From Haliclystus octoradiatus (Eukaryota > Cnidaria > Staurozoa > Stauromedusae > Haliclystidae), in contig OU744449.1 of assembly GCA_916610825.1 (NCBI GenBank), positions 15,256,915 through 15,320,914 on the forward strand: DNA of 64,000 nt. Reading direction: 5' to 3'. The notes under the pieces are model-generated. The model was not told where the DNA came from and searched no databases. It saw nothing but the letters and a program-made list of their open reading frames with translations. The first letter of the stretch is position 1. Each line of letters opens with the position of its first letter. A program made the translations under genes and the position numbers. Shown one piece after another: positions 22,001 to 31,099 of the stretch.

Positions 22001-22543
22001 GTCTGCACCAGTATCCAATTTAAATTCTATATCTTTCATATTTATCTTCATGTTTATATTCCATGGTTCCGCATTGGCTTTGTTGTATGTAATGGAATCC
22101 AAATAAAATTCATCATTGCTATCCTCGTCTGTCTCAACTTCTACTATTTCCCTGATATTCTTTGAACGACACATTTTCGCAAAATGTCCTGGTCGTTTAC
22201 ATTTGTTGCAACTCTTTCCTTTTGCAGGACATCGATCTTGCTCGTGTTGATATCCACATTGGGTGCAATCTTGATTTTGACGCGTTGTTCGTGTTGCTGT
22301 TGACGACCAATTCCTCTGATATCGACCTTTGTTTGACCGCAACTCTTGAACACTCAACTCTTCATTCACGCTCGACACGCTATCATCATCTTCATTCATT
22401 CGCGATTGTTGTTTAATTTGCATTTTAATCATCTCTGTTTGTCTTGAGATATCAATAGCTTTGGCCAAAGTTAATCCACTGGTAAGCTGTAATTTTTGCT
22501 TGACTTGTTTGTCTTTCAGACCAAGAACAAGACGATCACGCAC
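19040..22543 (-). CDS. Gypsy E gag (C-term)-protease-RT-RNase H-integrase
   Basis: Open frame of 1167 codons. Domain order: gag end with CCHC knuckles (CTQCGYQHEQDRC, CNKCKRPGHFAKMC, about residues 90-126); aspartic protease (KLDTGADVTVI, about 175); RT with RICVDYKKLN, ALDASGGYYQI and the catalytic segment CNVIMDDIIVYG; RNase H with VSADASSFGLGG and TDHKPLV; integrase HHCC finger (HESHQGITKC, CNDC) and catalytic D/D/E in ACDLFTHNN, VSDNGPQF and NGEAERGV. The C-terminus carries DYVRTRIG and YRRNRQHLKL. The Met used is internal to gag: the true start is at 27376, separated by element B. No internal stop, so E was intact until B landed. Confidence 0.93.
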   Translation of the reverse strand: MRDRLVLGLKDKQVKQKLQLTSGLTLAKAIDISRQTEMIKMQIKQQSRMNEDDDSVSSVNEELSVQELRSNKGRYQRNWSSTATRTTRQNQDCTQCGYQHEQDRCPAKGKSCNKCKRPGHFAKMCRSKNIREIVEVETDEDSNDEFYLDSITYNKANAEPWNINMKINMKDIEFKLDTGADVTVITESTWKSLYPKPELAAVSKHLSSPGGAVRCVGKFTTKLCHGSTFENCKIYVIRGTKNNLLGRNELITFNLIKRIDNIENNIFASFGKMITTSVKITLKDGATPSCVTAPRRVPFPILPEVKKELLRMEEKGIIRKVSSPSDWCSPMVPVVKKNGKVRICVDYKKLNCSVKREHFMLPNLDDVAPNLAGAKHFSALDASGGYYQIPLDEESSMLTTFITPIGRFCFNRIPMGISCAPEIFQKKMEDVLSDIDGCNVIMDDIIVYGNTEQEHNQRLDKVYDKIYKSGLKLNKEKCQINCQELKYFGHTISSDGIRPHSDRLNALFQLQAPNNISELRTIMGMLNYLTKFVPNMSSKLYPLSELLKGDKSWYWGSPQIQALIDIKEELKNLPSLVFYDPNQELMVSADASSFGLGGVLLQRCQGEFRPVAFCSRQLSKSEKRYAQIEKEALASVWACEKFAKYLIGFPSFELITDHKPLVPLMTTKNLDECPIRCQRLLMRLMRFNPNVTHVPGKDLLIADALSRNPVILPSDHETLKSDEIELFVNTIVQGWPVSHNRLEAIKTATEKDETLVEVKRYIINGWPAVQSSVNNNVKAYIKHQSELSIVKELIIYQGRRPIVIPSILQNDIMHKLHESHQGITKCRENAKISVWWPGIGKSITETIEACNDCQITSRNNRKEPLKPTPLPSRPWQKIACDLFTHNNKSYIVFMDYYSRWIDIKLLTNTRCSTTISKFKSVFATHGIPDTVVSDNGPQFSASEFEDFAISYGFHHDPTDQYHPQSNGEAERGVAIAKKILSQADVDLALLQHRNTTHSTTGVAPAVALMGRNLQTKLPVLPSTLIPKSPVDRQMRKNDIQQKERYKKNYDSLNGARDLPVLKVNDYVRTRIGKDNKWSEKGKTIAANKSRRSYLIKFNGAIYRRNRQHLKLVPSITTDEEDHDLEVADDTNDNDVLQNNGRNVDTNGDTATRNSGRVVRPPNRFIPD

Positions 22544-22606
22544 GTGGTCATCTGCGTCGATATACGAACAATGAATAACTAATTCTTGTAATGACCGAAT
22601 ATATTC

Positions 22607-22987
22607 TGTATGTAAAATATGTTTATGTTTGATATTTTATTGTATGATCGAACCATTGTAAGTTATAATTGTCTTCTTGTATAGTTCAATCAATTATTTT
22701 TATTATCAATTAGTTAACCTCATTAATTAGTATAATCTTATTAACCATAATTTCATTAAGCATAATTTCATTAAGCATAATTTCATTACGTATTGTATTC
22801 ATGAAATAATAATAACCAAGTGTTCTCAATTATACATATAAAAGTAGATTTAACATTTATTTAATGAGATTCCTGAAAGTTTTATAAGAGACAGGATTGT
22901 ACACCTTAACTCAGCTTGTTGTGTTTTCTGAGTGGTGTTTGAATTTCTCATTTGTCTTTTCAACTTTAATTCTTCAATAAACTTACA
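22607..22987 (+). repeat. Element B 5' LTR
   Basis: 381 bp, TGTATG...TTACA, with an internal threefold CATAATTTCATTA-type repeat (about 22745-22790). Only 14 bp separate its end from the gag ATG at 23002, and no TGG-type primer site is adjacent. Confidence 0.95.
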
Positions 22988-23001
22988 AGCTAACGGGCCA
23001 A

Positions 23002-23754
23002 ATGGCAAATACAAAATTGAAGATCACTGATGTTGTTGGAACTTACAATGGAGAAGGGGACGCAGCAGAATGGTGGTCCCGTTTTGAGATAATCGCAGAA
23101 TTACAAAATTATGGTCAAGCGGATGTTCTTTCATTGGTACCACTGTTATTGAGAGGTCCACCTTTTTTGGTTTATCAAAAATTATCGGTGGAAGATAAAA
23201 GAGATATCACGAAAGTCAAGAAGAAGTTACTATCAGCATTTTCATTGTCTCGGTTCGCAGCATACGAACAATTGCGATCGAGAACTTATAAGAACGGAGA
23301 GAATGTAGATGCATACTTTAGCGACATTCAGAGATTATGTGAATTGTCCGGTATGGGAGGTGCAGGAGTTGCGTTTGTAATTGGGCTACCAGAGAAAATC
23401 GGTATGCAACTACGAATACTTGGAGATGCATCTGATGCTGATTTAGTATCAAAAGCCCGTGTTTTGGTAGAGGCGGATAATGCAAAGGAATTTAAAATGA
23501 ATGAGCCTATTGTCTTAGCTGGAGTGAAAGCCGTTAATTACACGAATACTAGCACTACTAAGAAATATTGTTATAAATGCAAATCTAATGGACACCTGAC
23601 TAAAGACTGTCAAACTGAGAGAAAACCAGGAGAACCAGTTACATGTTATCGCTGTGGACAAGAAGGGCATATATCCTTTGGCTGTAGAAACCGTTCGGGA
23701 AACGGCCTGGGGATCGTAGCGTCTGCGGAGCCAACTTCGATCCCCAAAAATTAA
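23002..23754 (+). CDS. Element B gag
   Basis: 250 codons. Residues about 10-160 form a helical capsid-like core (EWWSRFEII, SLVPLLLRGPPFLVYQKL, VAFVIGLPEKIG). Two CCHC knuckles follow (CYKCKSNGHLTKDC, CYRCGQEGHISFGC). The arrangement matches Ty3/Gypsy gag, but the core is the divergent type shared with element A. The start is 14 bp after the LTR, the first ATG of the transcript if transcription begins in the LTR. It ends 14 bp before the pol start in a different frame, so pol is probably made by frameshift or reinitiation. Confidence 0.9.
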   Translation: MANTKLKITDVVGTYNGEGDAAEWWSRFEIIAELQNYGQADVLSLVPLLLRGPPFLVYQKLSVEDKRDITKVKKKLLSAFSLSRFAAYEQLRSRTYKNGENVDAYFSDIQRLCELSGMGGAGVAFVIGLPEKIGMQLRILGDASDADLVSKARVLVEADNAKEFKMNEPIVLAGVKAVNYTNTSTTKKYCYKCKSNGHLTKDCQTERKPGEPVTCYRCGQEGHISFGCRNRSGNGLGIVASAEPTSIPKN

Positions 23755-23768
23755 AAGGCTTACTAACT

Positions 23769-26642
23769 ATGGAAATTATCGTTAATGGAAAATCTTATTG
23801 TGCTTTAGTAGACACTGGTTGTTCTTTCTCTATTGCGTGTAAAGATTTTACTGAAAATTTACAAGTAGTTCCTGATCAATGTCTTATTACAATGATGGAT
23901 AATACAAAGGTTTCATCTATGGGTATTTTATCATTCAATATTACAATAGGATGTATATCAAAAGCTGTATTATGTCATGTGGTTAGGAAATTAATTGATG
24001 GTATTGATTTTATTTTGGGTATTGATGCAATAAAAGCATTTGATGGTCTTTATGTTAAATCAGACGGCTCTTTTGAATTTGGCTGTCAACGGCAACCATA
24101 TTTATCGGCTGTTGTTGCTGCACCTAATATTATCAATAGTAGTAAACCTTTAACGCATGATGATCATGTTATATTAGATGATACAAATTTTAGTGCTAAA
24201 TTTAATGGTAGTTGCTGGACGGTCGCCTGGAAATGGACGGACGGCCATCCTCCTGATTATATGAAAAATACTGTTAGTCAATATGGTATGGATAAAGCAA
24301 CAAAAGAATCCTTTGATAATACTCTGGATAGTTGGATAGAGAAAGAATATCTAATTTATTATGATGAAACCAAATTTGGACCACCGAAAGCATTAATACC
24401 TTTATTCGCTGTTACGCAGGAAAGTAAAAATAAAGTTCGTCCTATCTTTGATTTTCGACAACTTAACCAATCTGTAGATTTGTATACTGGTGCAAGCGAT
24501 ATTTGTCTTGACAAGCTACGTCAATGGAGACAAAAAAGTAACAAATGCGCTGTTGTAGATTTAAAAGATGCGTACCTCCAATTAAGAGTTGATGAAAAGT
24601 TATGGCCATATCAGACGGTCATTCATCGAGGTAAACGCTGGTGTTTGACACGCCTAGGATTTGGGCTCAATGTAGCACCTATGATAATGTCAACTGTATT
24701 ACGAAAGGTGTTAAACATGGATGACAATGTTAAAAGAGGTTGCGATGGCTACATAGATGATATATACATTGACGAAGAAATCGTGTCTGCTGATTATGTA
24801 CGTCAACATTTATTAAAATATGGCCTTACTGCAAAACCTACAGAGCGTATTGATAATGAATCCCCTGTTCGCGTTTTGGGGTTGAATGTTCATTCTGTTG
24901 GTAATCAATTGCGTTGGGAAAGGTCAAATGAGTCCCATTTACGCGATATAGACGTTACTACTTTAACAAAGCGTGAACTGTATTCACTTTGTGGTCGTGT
25001 AATTGGAATTTATCCAGTTTGTGGGAGATTAAGAGTAATGGCTAGTTATCTAAAAAGGGAAAGTACTGGAATAGATTGGGATGACATTGTACCTCAAAAT
25101 GTACGGAAGCATTGTCAAGAAATGTTACAGCATGTACTTAACGAGAATCCATCCCGCGGTCAATGGAATGTGGGCAAGCAAACCAAAGGTGAAATATGGT
25201 GTGATGCCAGTTCATTGGCTTTAGGTATTTGTGTTAAAATTAATAATCATATTGTGGAGGATGCCTCCTGGCTACGAAAAGATATATCTGCTCATATTAA
25301 TTTAGCAGAGTTAGATGCTGTTTTGAAAGGATTGAATTTCGCTATAGCTTGGTCTTTATGTGATATATCTATTAAAACTGATTCATCTGTTGTTCATGGT
25401 TGGCTATCTAACGCTTTGTTAAACAAATCTCGTCTAAAAACAGCTGCTTCTAGTGAACTATTAATTCGCAGAAGAATAGATTTATTTGCTAATATTGTAA
25501 AGGAATACGATTTGAAAATTAGTATTGACCTTGTTCGTTCTGATCAGAATATTTCAGACAAATTGACAAGAGTTCCTTCTTCGTGGTTAGCAAATGTTAA
25601 TATATCTGCTGTTGGTACTTTAGCACCACTTATTACTTTAAAATATTTGCATGAGATTTGTCACGGGGGAAGTAAACAATTACGTTATTTAGCCCAATCT
25701 GCAAATTTAAATGTAACTGATATTGATATTACTGCTATTATTGATTCCTGTGACAAATGTAAATCAATTGATCCAATTCCTGTTACTTGGGAAAAAGGAA
25801 ATTTATCTGTTGATGATGATTGGTATCGTTTAGCTATTGATGTGACAAAATTTAAAGACGAAAAATATTTTACAATTGTCGACGCTGGACCTTCAAGGTA
25901 TACTATTTGGCGTCGGATTGCAAATGAAGGTACGGCTCAAATTCGTGGTCAATTATTATCTATATTTACTGAAAGAGGACCACCAGCTGAAATAATTTGG
26001 GATAACTATAGCACTTTTAAGTCTAATGATATTTGTACATTATGCGAAGATTGGAATATTAAATTATCACCACGTGCTGCATATAGGCCGCAAGGCAATG
26101 GTATAGTAGAGCGTAACCATCGGACAATTAAAACTATTGCGTCTAGATCAGATTGTAGTATTTCAGAAGCTGTTTATTGGTATAATAATACAACAACACA
26201 TCGTATGTCTAAGCCGCCTTCTCATTATTTGTATAATTATGCTCCACGATTGAAATTTGTGAAGCCATGCATACCAGTAAAACAATTTATTCCTGATTAT
26301 TTAGCTGGTGATTATGTTTGGGTTAAACCTGATTCAACACTTAGATGTTATAAACGTTGGTTGCCTGGTATTGTTATTGAACAATTATCTGCACAAAAGG
26401 TTAGTGTAAAAGTTAACAATGTTAGTTCAATTCGGCATGTTGCTCATATACGAAAACGTCATTCTACTGTTGAAGATCAATCTGTTGAAACCGCTTCCAT
26501 TTCTAATCCTGATGGTGACTCAAGTTTATCCGAGGAATCGTCCACGTCGGATGATGATGTTGATGAAAATATTCCAGTTGGTCGGCCGATTCGAGAGCGT
26601 AGACAACCTCAATGGTTAAACAACTTTGTTTTAGATTTGTAA
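23769..26642 (+). CDS. Element B pol: protease-RT-RNase H-integrase
   Basis: 957 codons without a stop. Protease: CALVDTGCSFSI near residue 16. RT: VRPIFDFRQLN, CAVVDLKDAYLQL, LGFGLNVAP and the catalytic YIDDIYID. RNase H: IWCDASSLALGI, LAELDAVL and KTDSSVVHGW. Integrase: finger HEICH...CDKC; catalytic D in AIDVTKF, D in IIWDNYSTF and E in GNGIVERNHRT. An acidic C-terminal tail ends in RERRQPQWL. The order PR-RT-RH-IN is Gypsy-like. The GPSRYTIWRR and AAYRPQGNGIVERN integrase blocks mark a divergent clade that I cannot name. Confidence 0.93.
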   Translation: MEIIVNGKSYCALVDTGCSFSIACKDFTENLQVVPDQCLITMMDNTKVSSMGILSFNITIGCISKAVLCHVVRKLIDGIDFILGIDAIKAFDGLYVKSDGSFEFGCQRQPYLSAVVAAPNIINSSKPLTHDDHVILDDTNFSAKFNGSCWTVAWKWTDGHPPDYMKNTVSQYGMDKATKESFDNTLDSWIEKEYLIYYDETKFGPPKALIPLFAVTQESKNKVRPIFDFRQLNQSVDLYTGASDICLDKLRQWRQKSNKCAVVDLKDAYLQLRVDEKLWPYQTVIHRGKRWCLTRLGFGLNVAPMIMSTVLRKVLNMDDNVKRGCDGYIDDIYIDEEIVSADYVRQHLLKYGLTAKPTERIDNESPVRVLGLNVHSVGNQLRWERSNESHLRDIDVTTLTKRELYSLCGRVIGIYPVCGRLRVMASYLKRESTGIDWDDIVPQNVRKHCQEMLQHVLNENPSRGQWNVGKQTKGEIWCDASSLALGICVKINNHIVEDASWLRKDISAHINLAELDAVLKGLNFAIAWSLCDISIKTDSSVVHGWLSNALLNKSRLKTAASSELLIRRRIDLFANIVKEYDLKISIDLVRSDQNISDKLTRVPSSWLANVNISAVGTLAPLITLKYLHEICHGGSKQLRYLAQSANLNVTDIDITAIIDSCDKCKSIDPIPVTWEKGNLSVDDDWYRLAIDVTKFKDEKYFTIVDAGPSRYTIWRRIANEGTAQIRGQLLSIFTERGPPAEIIWDNYSTFKSNDICTLCEDWNIKLSPRAAYRPQGNGIVERNHRTIKTIASRSDCSISEAVYWYNNTTTHRMSKPPSHYLYNYAPRLKFVKPCIPVKQFIPDYLAGDYVWVKPDSTLRCYKRWLPGIVIEQLSAQKVSVKVNNVSSIRHVAHIRKRHSTVEDQSVETASISNPDGDSSLSEESSTSDDDVDENIPVGRPIRERRQPQWLNNFVLDL

Positions 26643-26654
26643 ATCTCGGGGGAA

Positions 26655-27035
26655 TGTATGTAAAATATGTTTATGTTTGATATTTTATTGTATGATCGAA
26701 CCATTGTAAGTTATAATTGTCTTCTTGTATAGTTCAATCAATTATTTTTATTATCAATTAGTTAACCTCATTAATTAGTATAATCTTATTAACCATAATT
26801 TCATTAAGCATAATTTCATTAAGCATAATTTCATTACGTATTGTATTCATGAAATAATAATAACCAAGTGTTCTCAATTATACATATAAAAGTAGATTTA
26901 ACATTTATTTAATGAGATTCCTGAAAGTTTTATAAGAGACAGGATTGTACACCTTAACTCAGCTTGTTGTGTTTTCTGAGTGGTGTTTGAATTTCTCATT
27001 TGTCTTTTCAACTTTAATTCTTCAATAAACTTACA
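26655..27035 (+). repeat. Element B 3' LTR
   Basis: 381 bp, visibly identical to the 5' LTR at 22607-22987. It is followed by the TATTC duplication. Confidence 0.95.
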
Positions 27036-27376
27036 TATTCTTCAACAGATTCCCCTTGGTTTTGTCTCCTTTCGTTAAAAATCGCCCGTTCATGTATTAT
27101 GTTTCGTTTAGGGATGAAATATCCTGTAAATTTCTCACTGATTTCTTTATAATATTCGTCTGCGTCATCTGGCTTTATTTTAGCATCCAACGATAACGTT
27201 TTAAAAATCTTTGAAGCTTCTCTGCTACCCATGCAGTAAATTAAAGCATCTCGTTGATTTTCACCAACTTGTTTATCAAGAAACGAAATTCTTCTGAACC
27301 GGTTAAAATCATCTAACCAATCTTCCCAATCGGCCGGTTTAAATGAAAATTTCGCTGGCTGTTGATATTGTGCCAT
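27036..27376 (-). CDS. Gypsy E gag N-terminus
   Basis: Start of the Gypsy E gag: ATG at 27376 (MAQYQQPAKFSFKP) and a capsid-like region (WLDDFNRFRR, SEKFTGYFIPKRN, NERRQNQGESVEEY). The frame runs into element B at 27035. On the far side, at 22606, the same reading frame continues into the long pol frame. The start lies about 80 bp inside the primer site, as expected for Gypsy. Confidence 0.85.
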
Positions 27377-27471
27377 TTTGGCTAACGCTGATTTTAACAG
27401 TTAGTAATTAAAGTATAATGGAAAACATAAAATAACTTGTAGTAATATAATAAATTTAACATCTGACACCA

Positions 27472-27651
27472 TGTCACAATCAAGCTGATAGATTGATAGT
27501 ATATAATTAAGACTTCAATACAACATGTTCGTACAGTTGCCACGAGGGGAATAAACTAAAACATAGGTTACATACATATTCGATAATAGCAGTCACGCTC
27601 ATATCAGGTTACACTTTACTCAGGTTACATACAGTTAAGCTGTACGTAACA
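27472..27651 (-). repeat. Gypsy E 5' LTR
   Basis: 180-bp partner of 18707-18886, adjacent to the TGGTGTCAGATG primer site on the minus strand. Confidence 0.92.
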
Positions 27652-27775
27652 ACGAGTACAAAGAACTACGCCTAATTTGAATTGGAAACTTGATAATCCT
27701 TTACCTTCTGTCGCCATTTATGCAATTGCAACGCGACATCAATTATATTCTATATTGGGAAAACTTGTTGCAAAA
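27652..27775 (+). pseudogene. Element A, RT-RNase H connection (piece 4 of 4)
   Basis: One frame reads VQRTTPNLNWKLDN and then LYSILGKLV. It matches the segment of element B after VLGLNVH (including LRWERSN and the LYSLCGRVIG helix). It is the direct continuation of the frame that ends at 18706. Element A is lost after about 27775, where unrelated Gypsy integrase sequence begins. Confidence 0.65.
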
Positions 27776-27779
27776 CTTG

Positions 27780-28345
27780 TACAAAAGGAAGTCTTGCACC
27801 AAAGATAGTGGAAGGGGTATCTGATATGATCAAAAGAAGAAAGCAACGACGTAAGAAAATTTATGACCAGACCGCAAAGACAAGACCAGAACCACAGATT
27901 GGAGAACATGTACGCAGCCAGCCAAACCTCAATACCAAAGCAACCATGGTCTGTTGTATCAATTCAAAAAGAAATTTTATTTAGCAGAAAACTTAGAGAC
28001 ACGTTGCCGGTCCACTCAAGCGCGTATCAAGCTGCAAAAGATCGCATTGATAACAAACAAAATGTGCTTCCCTCAAATATTTCTTCTGAGCTAGTTCAAA
28101 ACATTGCTTCTACTGCTGGTATTAAAATTAAATGTTGGGTCTTGTGTTGCAGTTCAGCACCACAAAACAAGAGAATGGTCTTTGCGTGGACATATAGTTG
28201 AAATATTACCACACAACTCTTATCGCATTTAGAATGGAAAATCATCAGGTTTATATTCGAAACCGACGTCATCGACGTTTAGTTTTTACCCCGGTATCTC
28301 CTGAGTCTACTCCTCAACCTGATGTGAATGTGAATGATCTCTAGT
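27780..28345 (+). pseudogene. Gypsy integrase C-terminal remnant
   Basis: Mixed frames contain pieces typical of the end of Gypsy integrase: MIKRRKQRRKKIYDQTAK (linker after the core), LRDTLPVHSSAY (27990-28030), then SLRGHIVEILPHNSY and RNRRHRRL near 28260-28290, followed by PVSPESTPQPDVNVNDL and a stop. Pieces are out of order and frameshifted. It is related in motif style to, but not the same copy as, 418-897. Confidence 0.55.
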
Positions 28346-28440
28346 ATATGTATATATAGATGTATTCACACATATAGATCATTCTTCTTTCTTGTTGTAT
28401 AAAAGAGATAAACGATATCAGCAATGTTGAATCTTGTGTA

Positions 28441-28900
28441 TTCTATGACTCGTTCTATATGAGAACTTAACACCTGGCAGTAAAGAAGATATTGATGATG
28501 CTATTGCTGTGAATTTGGTTGCTAGCTTAGAGTTGGAAAATAACTCAGTAAAACATTTCCGTACTGCTATAGAAAATGACGATGTGTCACAAAGTTTAAT
28601 TCAGTATATTGTTAAGGATTGGCAATCTGACCTAAGTCAAGTTGATGACGCAGTAAATACATATTGGAATTACACAGTAGGAAATGAGCGTGGAAGGATG
28701 TATTATATTTATGTCGAATCGTTTGGTTATTCCGAAAAGTATAAAGAATTGATTTGAACAGAAATTCATAGCTCACACATGGAAGGAAGCAAACGCCTGT
28801 CATTTGCTAGCGATTATGTGATTGAGTTTGCCTTTAAACAATGGGGTCGGACTGTATTTGAACTCGCTAATGCCAACTCTATCAGGAACTTAAAACTTAT
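28441..28900 (+). pseudogene. Gypsy RNase H-integrase linker remnant
   Basis: The frame 28509-28757 plus a shifted continuation resembles the linker before the integrase finger: VKDWQSDLSQVDDAVNTYW, then NELSVEDGCIIYMSNRLVIPKS in a shifted frame. In intact Gypsy elements this block precedes HEGHQG. The integrase finger itself is absent. Confidence 0.45.
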
Positions 28901-29950
28901 GTGTACCAACGATGGCTTACTACTTGGAATATTAAGGCAAGTAATATGAACAACTTGACTCACCAAATACACCAGACCAGAAGTATGTCTTTGATTATAT
29001 TCCTTATTGGTTTACTTAAGGGCAGCGTCGTTTCGGGAGATGCATATACAATGTATAATTTTTAGTCTTGAATTAATACATATGTTCTTATTAAGCCTCT
29101 AGCTTATATCATCTTATTTGTAAATTGCAACGGTATTTATAGGAAATGCAGAGGCTAAATTAAGCTATTCAATTATTATTACCAGGTTATGTTTGCGGGG
29201 TATAACTTTAGCATTATTCAATAGCATCCTACACTTTTATTCTTATAAGTTTCTTACACAGCTATGGTTATAAAATCTATGCAAATTAAACGTTTACTTC
29301 AAATAATAAGTGTTCGGGTGAAAACAGCATGATATAACGATATTGTAGTAGTTTTTGTATAGTCTCATATTTGCATTAATTAGCCTCATTTTCATGTAAT
29401 TAGACTCAATATATTAAATATTAGCCTTGTATGACATAATTTAGTTTGTATTTAAATAGTTTGTTTTGTAATTTATAAGTTAGTGAGTTGTTGGAAGGTG
29501 TTGCGAGTTCATCAGCGCTATGAACCCAACCCTAAATAAATTGTACTTGATTGCATTCAAGATAGTCTTTTTGCTACTTGACTAATAGAACCAACGGCAT
29601 TACTCAACATTATACAGTCCTCATTTTTGCCAGAACAAGTGGTCACGTCTAACCGGAGACAGTCAGTTTATAAAAGTTTTATAAAACTTATAGACAACAT
29701 TCATTTGCGTTGAATCTGAAAGAATCAGATAATGCAACTTAGTGAAGTTGCAATTTGGACATTTAGCAGTTGGTATAATCAACAGAACAATTTGGAATTT
29801 TAAGATCTCAATAATGATGGCGATATTTCATCGGCGTGAAGATACACATTTTGGTTTTTAGATTAGTATTTTACATTTGGTTGCTTTATTGGACATTCCC
29901 TTGGATTCTAAATTTTTGATGAATGCTGTTCTTGTTTATTTTATTTGACC
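28901..29950. other. AT-rich non-coding stretch, possible old LTR
   Basis: No coding frame is convincing. The stretch near 29490-29580 (GCGAGTTCATCAGCGCTATGAACCC, then an AATAAA and a T-rich run) looks like the end of an old LTR or 3' UTR. No matching partner was found in the window. Confidence 0.3.
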
Positions 29951-29954
29951 GGAC

Positions 29955-30343
29955 ATGAAAATGCAAGAGTCGGAAACTTTCTTAGTGAGATCAAGCGGAG
30001 AAATTGGATCTATTGAACCAGGACACATAGCTCTTGACAGCAGGGACGCTGCGGTAATTGACGTAAGAGGTAAAAGAGATGAAGAGAAGCAGAATATAAG
30101 CAAATTATTATTCAAATTGTTCATTTTATGTCATCACCAAATAACAGTCATGCAGTGGAAACATCTTTGAAAAATTTAGAAAATCATTTTAACGCATTGG
30201 AACATTTCATTGATTGTTTAGCATTTTTATTATCGGAGGAAGAATATTTAGCAGATGTATACGAAGAGGTACTTAACATCACGATCAGGGCCGTGAGCTA
30301 TACCGTGAAAGGTAAAATAATTAGCATGGACACCATGTTTTAG
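29955..30343 (+). pseudogene. Possible BEL gag N-terminus
   Basis: Two overlapping frames (29955-30170, 30128-30343) give a short acidic, helical protein start (ESETFLVRSSGE; NHFNALEHFIDCL; LADVYEEVLNI). The style fits BEL/Pao gag leaders. It is cut off shortly before the LTR of Gypsy C at 30529. Weak evidence only. Confidence 0.3.
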
Positions 30344-30528
30344 GTGTCTTTTATAGGAGTGTTTGCTTGTGTAACGTCGTGTTACTTTTGATTCCTGTAA
30401 TTGTGCCAGTTGCATTGCTCTTCTTCAACCTCAGCTTTGAAATAATCAAGCTAAGTATTGTTATAGTTTGATAAAATAACAATTTCGTTCCACAAAATCT
30501 ATGCTTCAAAGTCATGCATTATAATTGT

Positions 30529-30765
30529 TGTATTCCACATAGTTTAATATTAAACCCTAGGTGAATTACTAAGCCAATTTAACAAGATAGGTAATTCCTT
30601 ACTTCTATAATAATAATCAGTTGGTGTGTAGCTCAGTACATGGTTGGTTCTACTGTAGCGACCTTATTTACTGTTTACATTATATTATTATACATTTGAG
30701 TTTATTGAGTGTTATCTTAGTGTTGTCTTTACTAACGTTGTGCAACACTTCATATGCTCACAACA
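30529..30765 (+). repeat. Gypsy C 5' LTR
   Basis: 237 bp, TGTATTCC...CACAACA. It aligns to both ends of 40175-41066. It is followed by TGGCGCAGTG. Confidence 0.8.
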
Positions 30766-31099
30766 TGGCGCAGTGATTTATTTACCTTTCGCGGAGATTT
30801 ACCTCCACCGACTTCTTACATCACTCATTAATTATTATCTTTAACACGGAATCTATTCAACTGGCAAAAATTCATGCATTGGCTATCTTAGTCTTACTTG
30901 CCGTGCATTAGATCATCTTGATACTTCTCTTAGTTTCTTCGATGCAATTGATGTCAATGTACGCAGTATTAACGACCTAACAGCTTCAGAATTATCATGC
31001 CAAAAAGCAAAAACAGCATTAGAAAATTTCCAACTAGCACATCTCACAGTAGTAACTATACAACCAATTGACGAAAACTTTGCCGATGCAATGGAAAAC

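Larger units (their letters stand above)
22607..27035 (+). mobile_element. Element B: intact young LTR retrotransposon
   Basis: A complete 4.43-kb LTR element. Both LTRs are 381 bp and look identical over their full length. The 5-bp duplication TATTC flanks it (22602-22606, 27036-27040). It encodes a gag and a pol ORF, both open. A purine tract (CTCGGGGGAA) precedes the 3' LTR. It is inserted in the gag of Gypsy E in the opposite orientation. It belongs to the same divergent family as element A. Everything visible suggests it could be, or very recently was, active. Confidence 0.95.
18707..27651 (-). mobile_element. Gypsy element E, complete ends, split by element B
   Basis: A minus-strand Ty3/Gypsy element inserted in the element A RT gene. 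The two 180-bp LTRs (18707-18886, 27472-27651) differ by one base that I can see. The flanks ACGGG (18702-18706) and ACGAG (27652-27656) look like a target-site duplication with one change. The primer site TGGTGTCAGATG (27460-27471, minus) is adjacent to the 5' LTR, and the purine tract lies next to the 3' LTR (about 18887-18900). Without element B it would be about 4.5 kb with one gag-pol frame. Confidence 0.92.
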
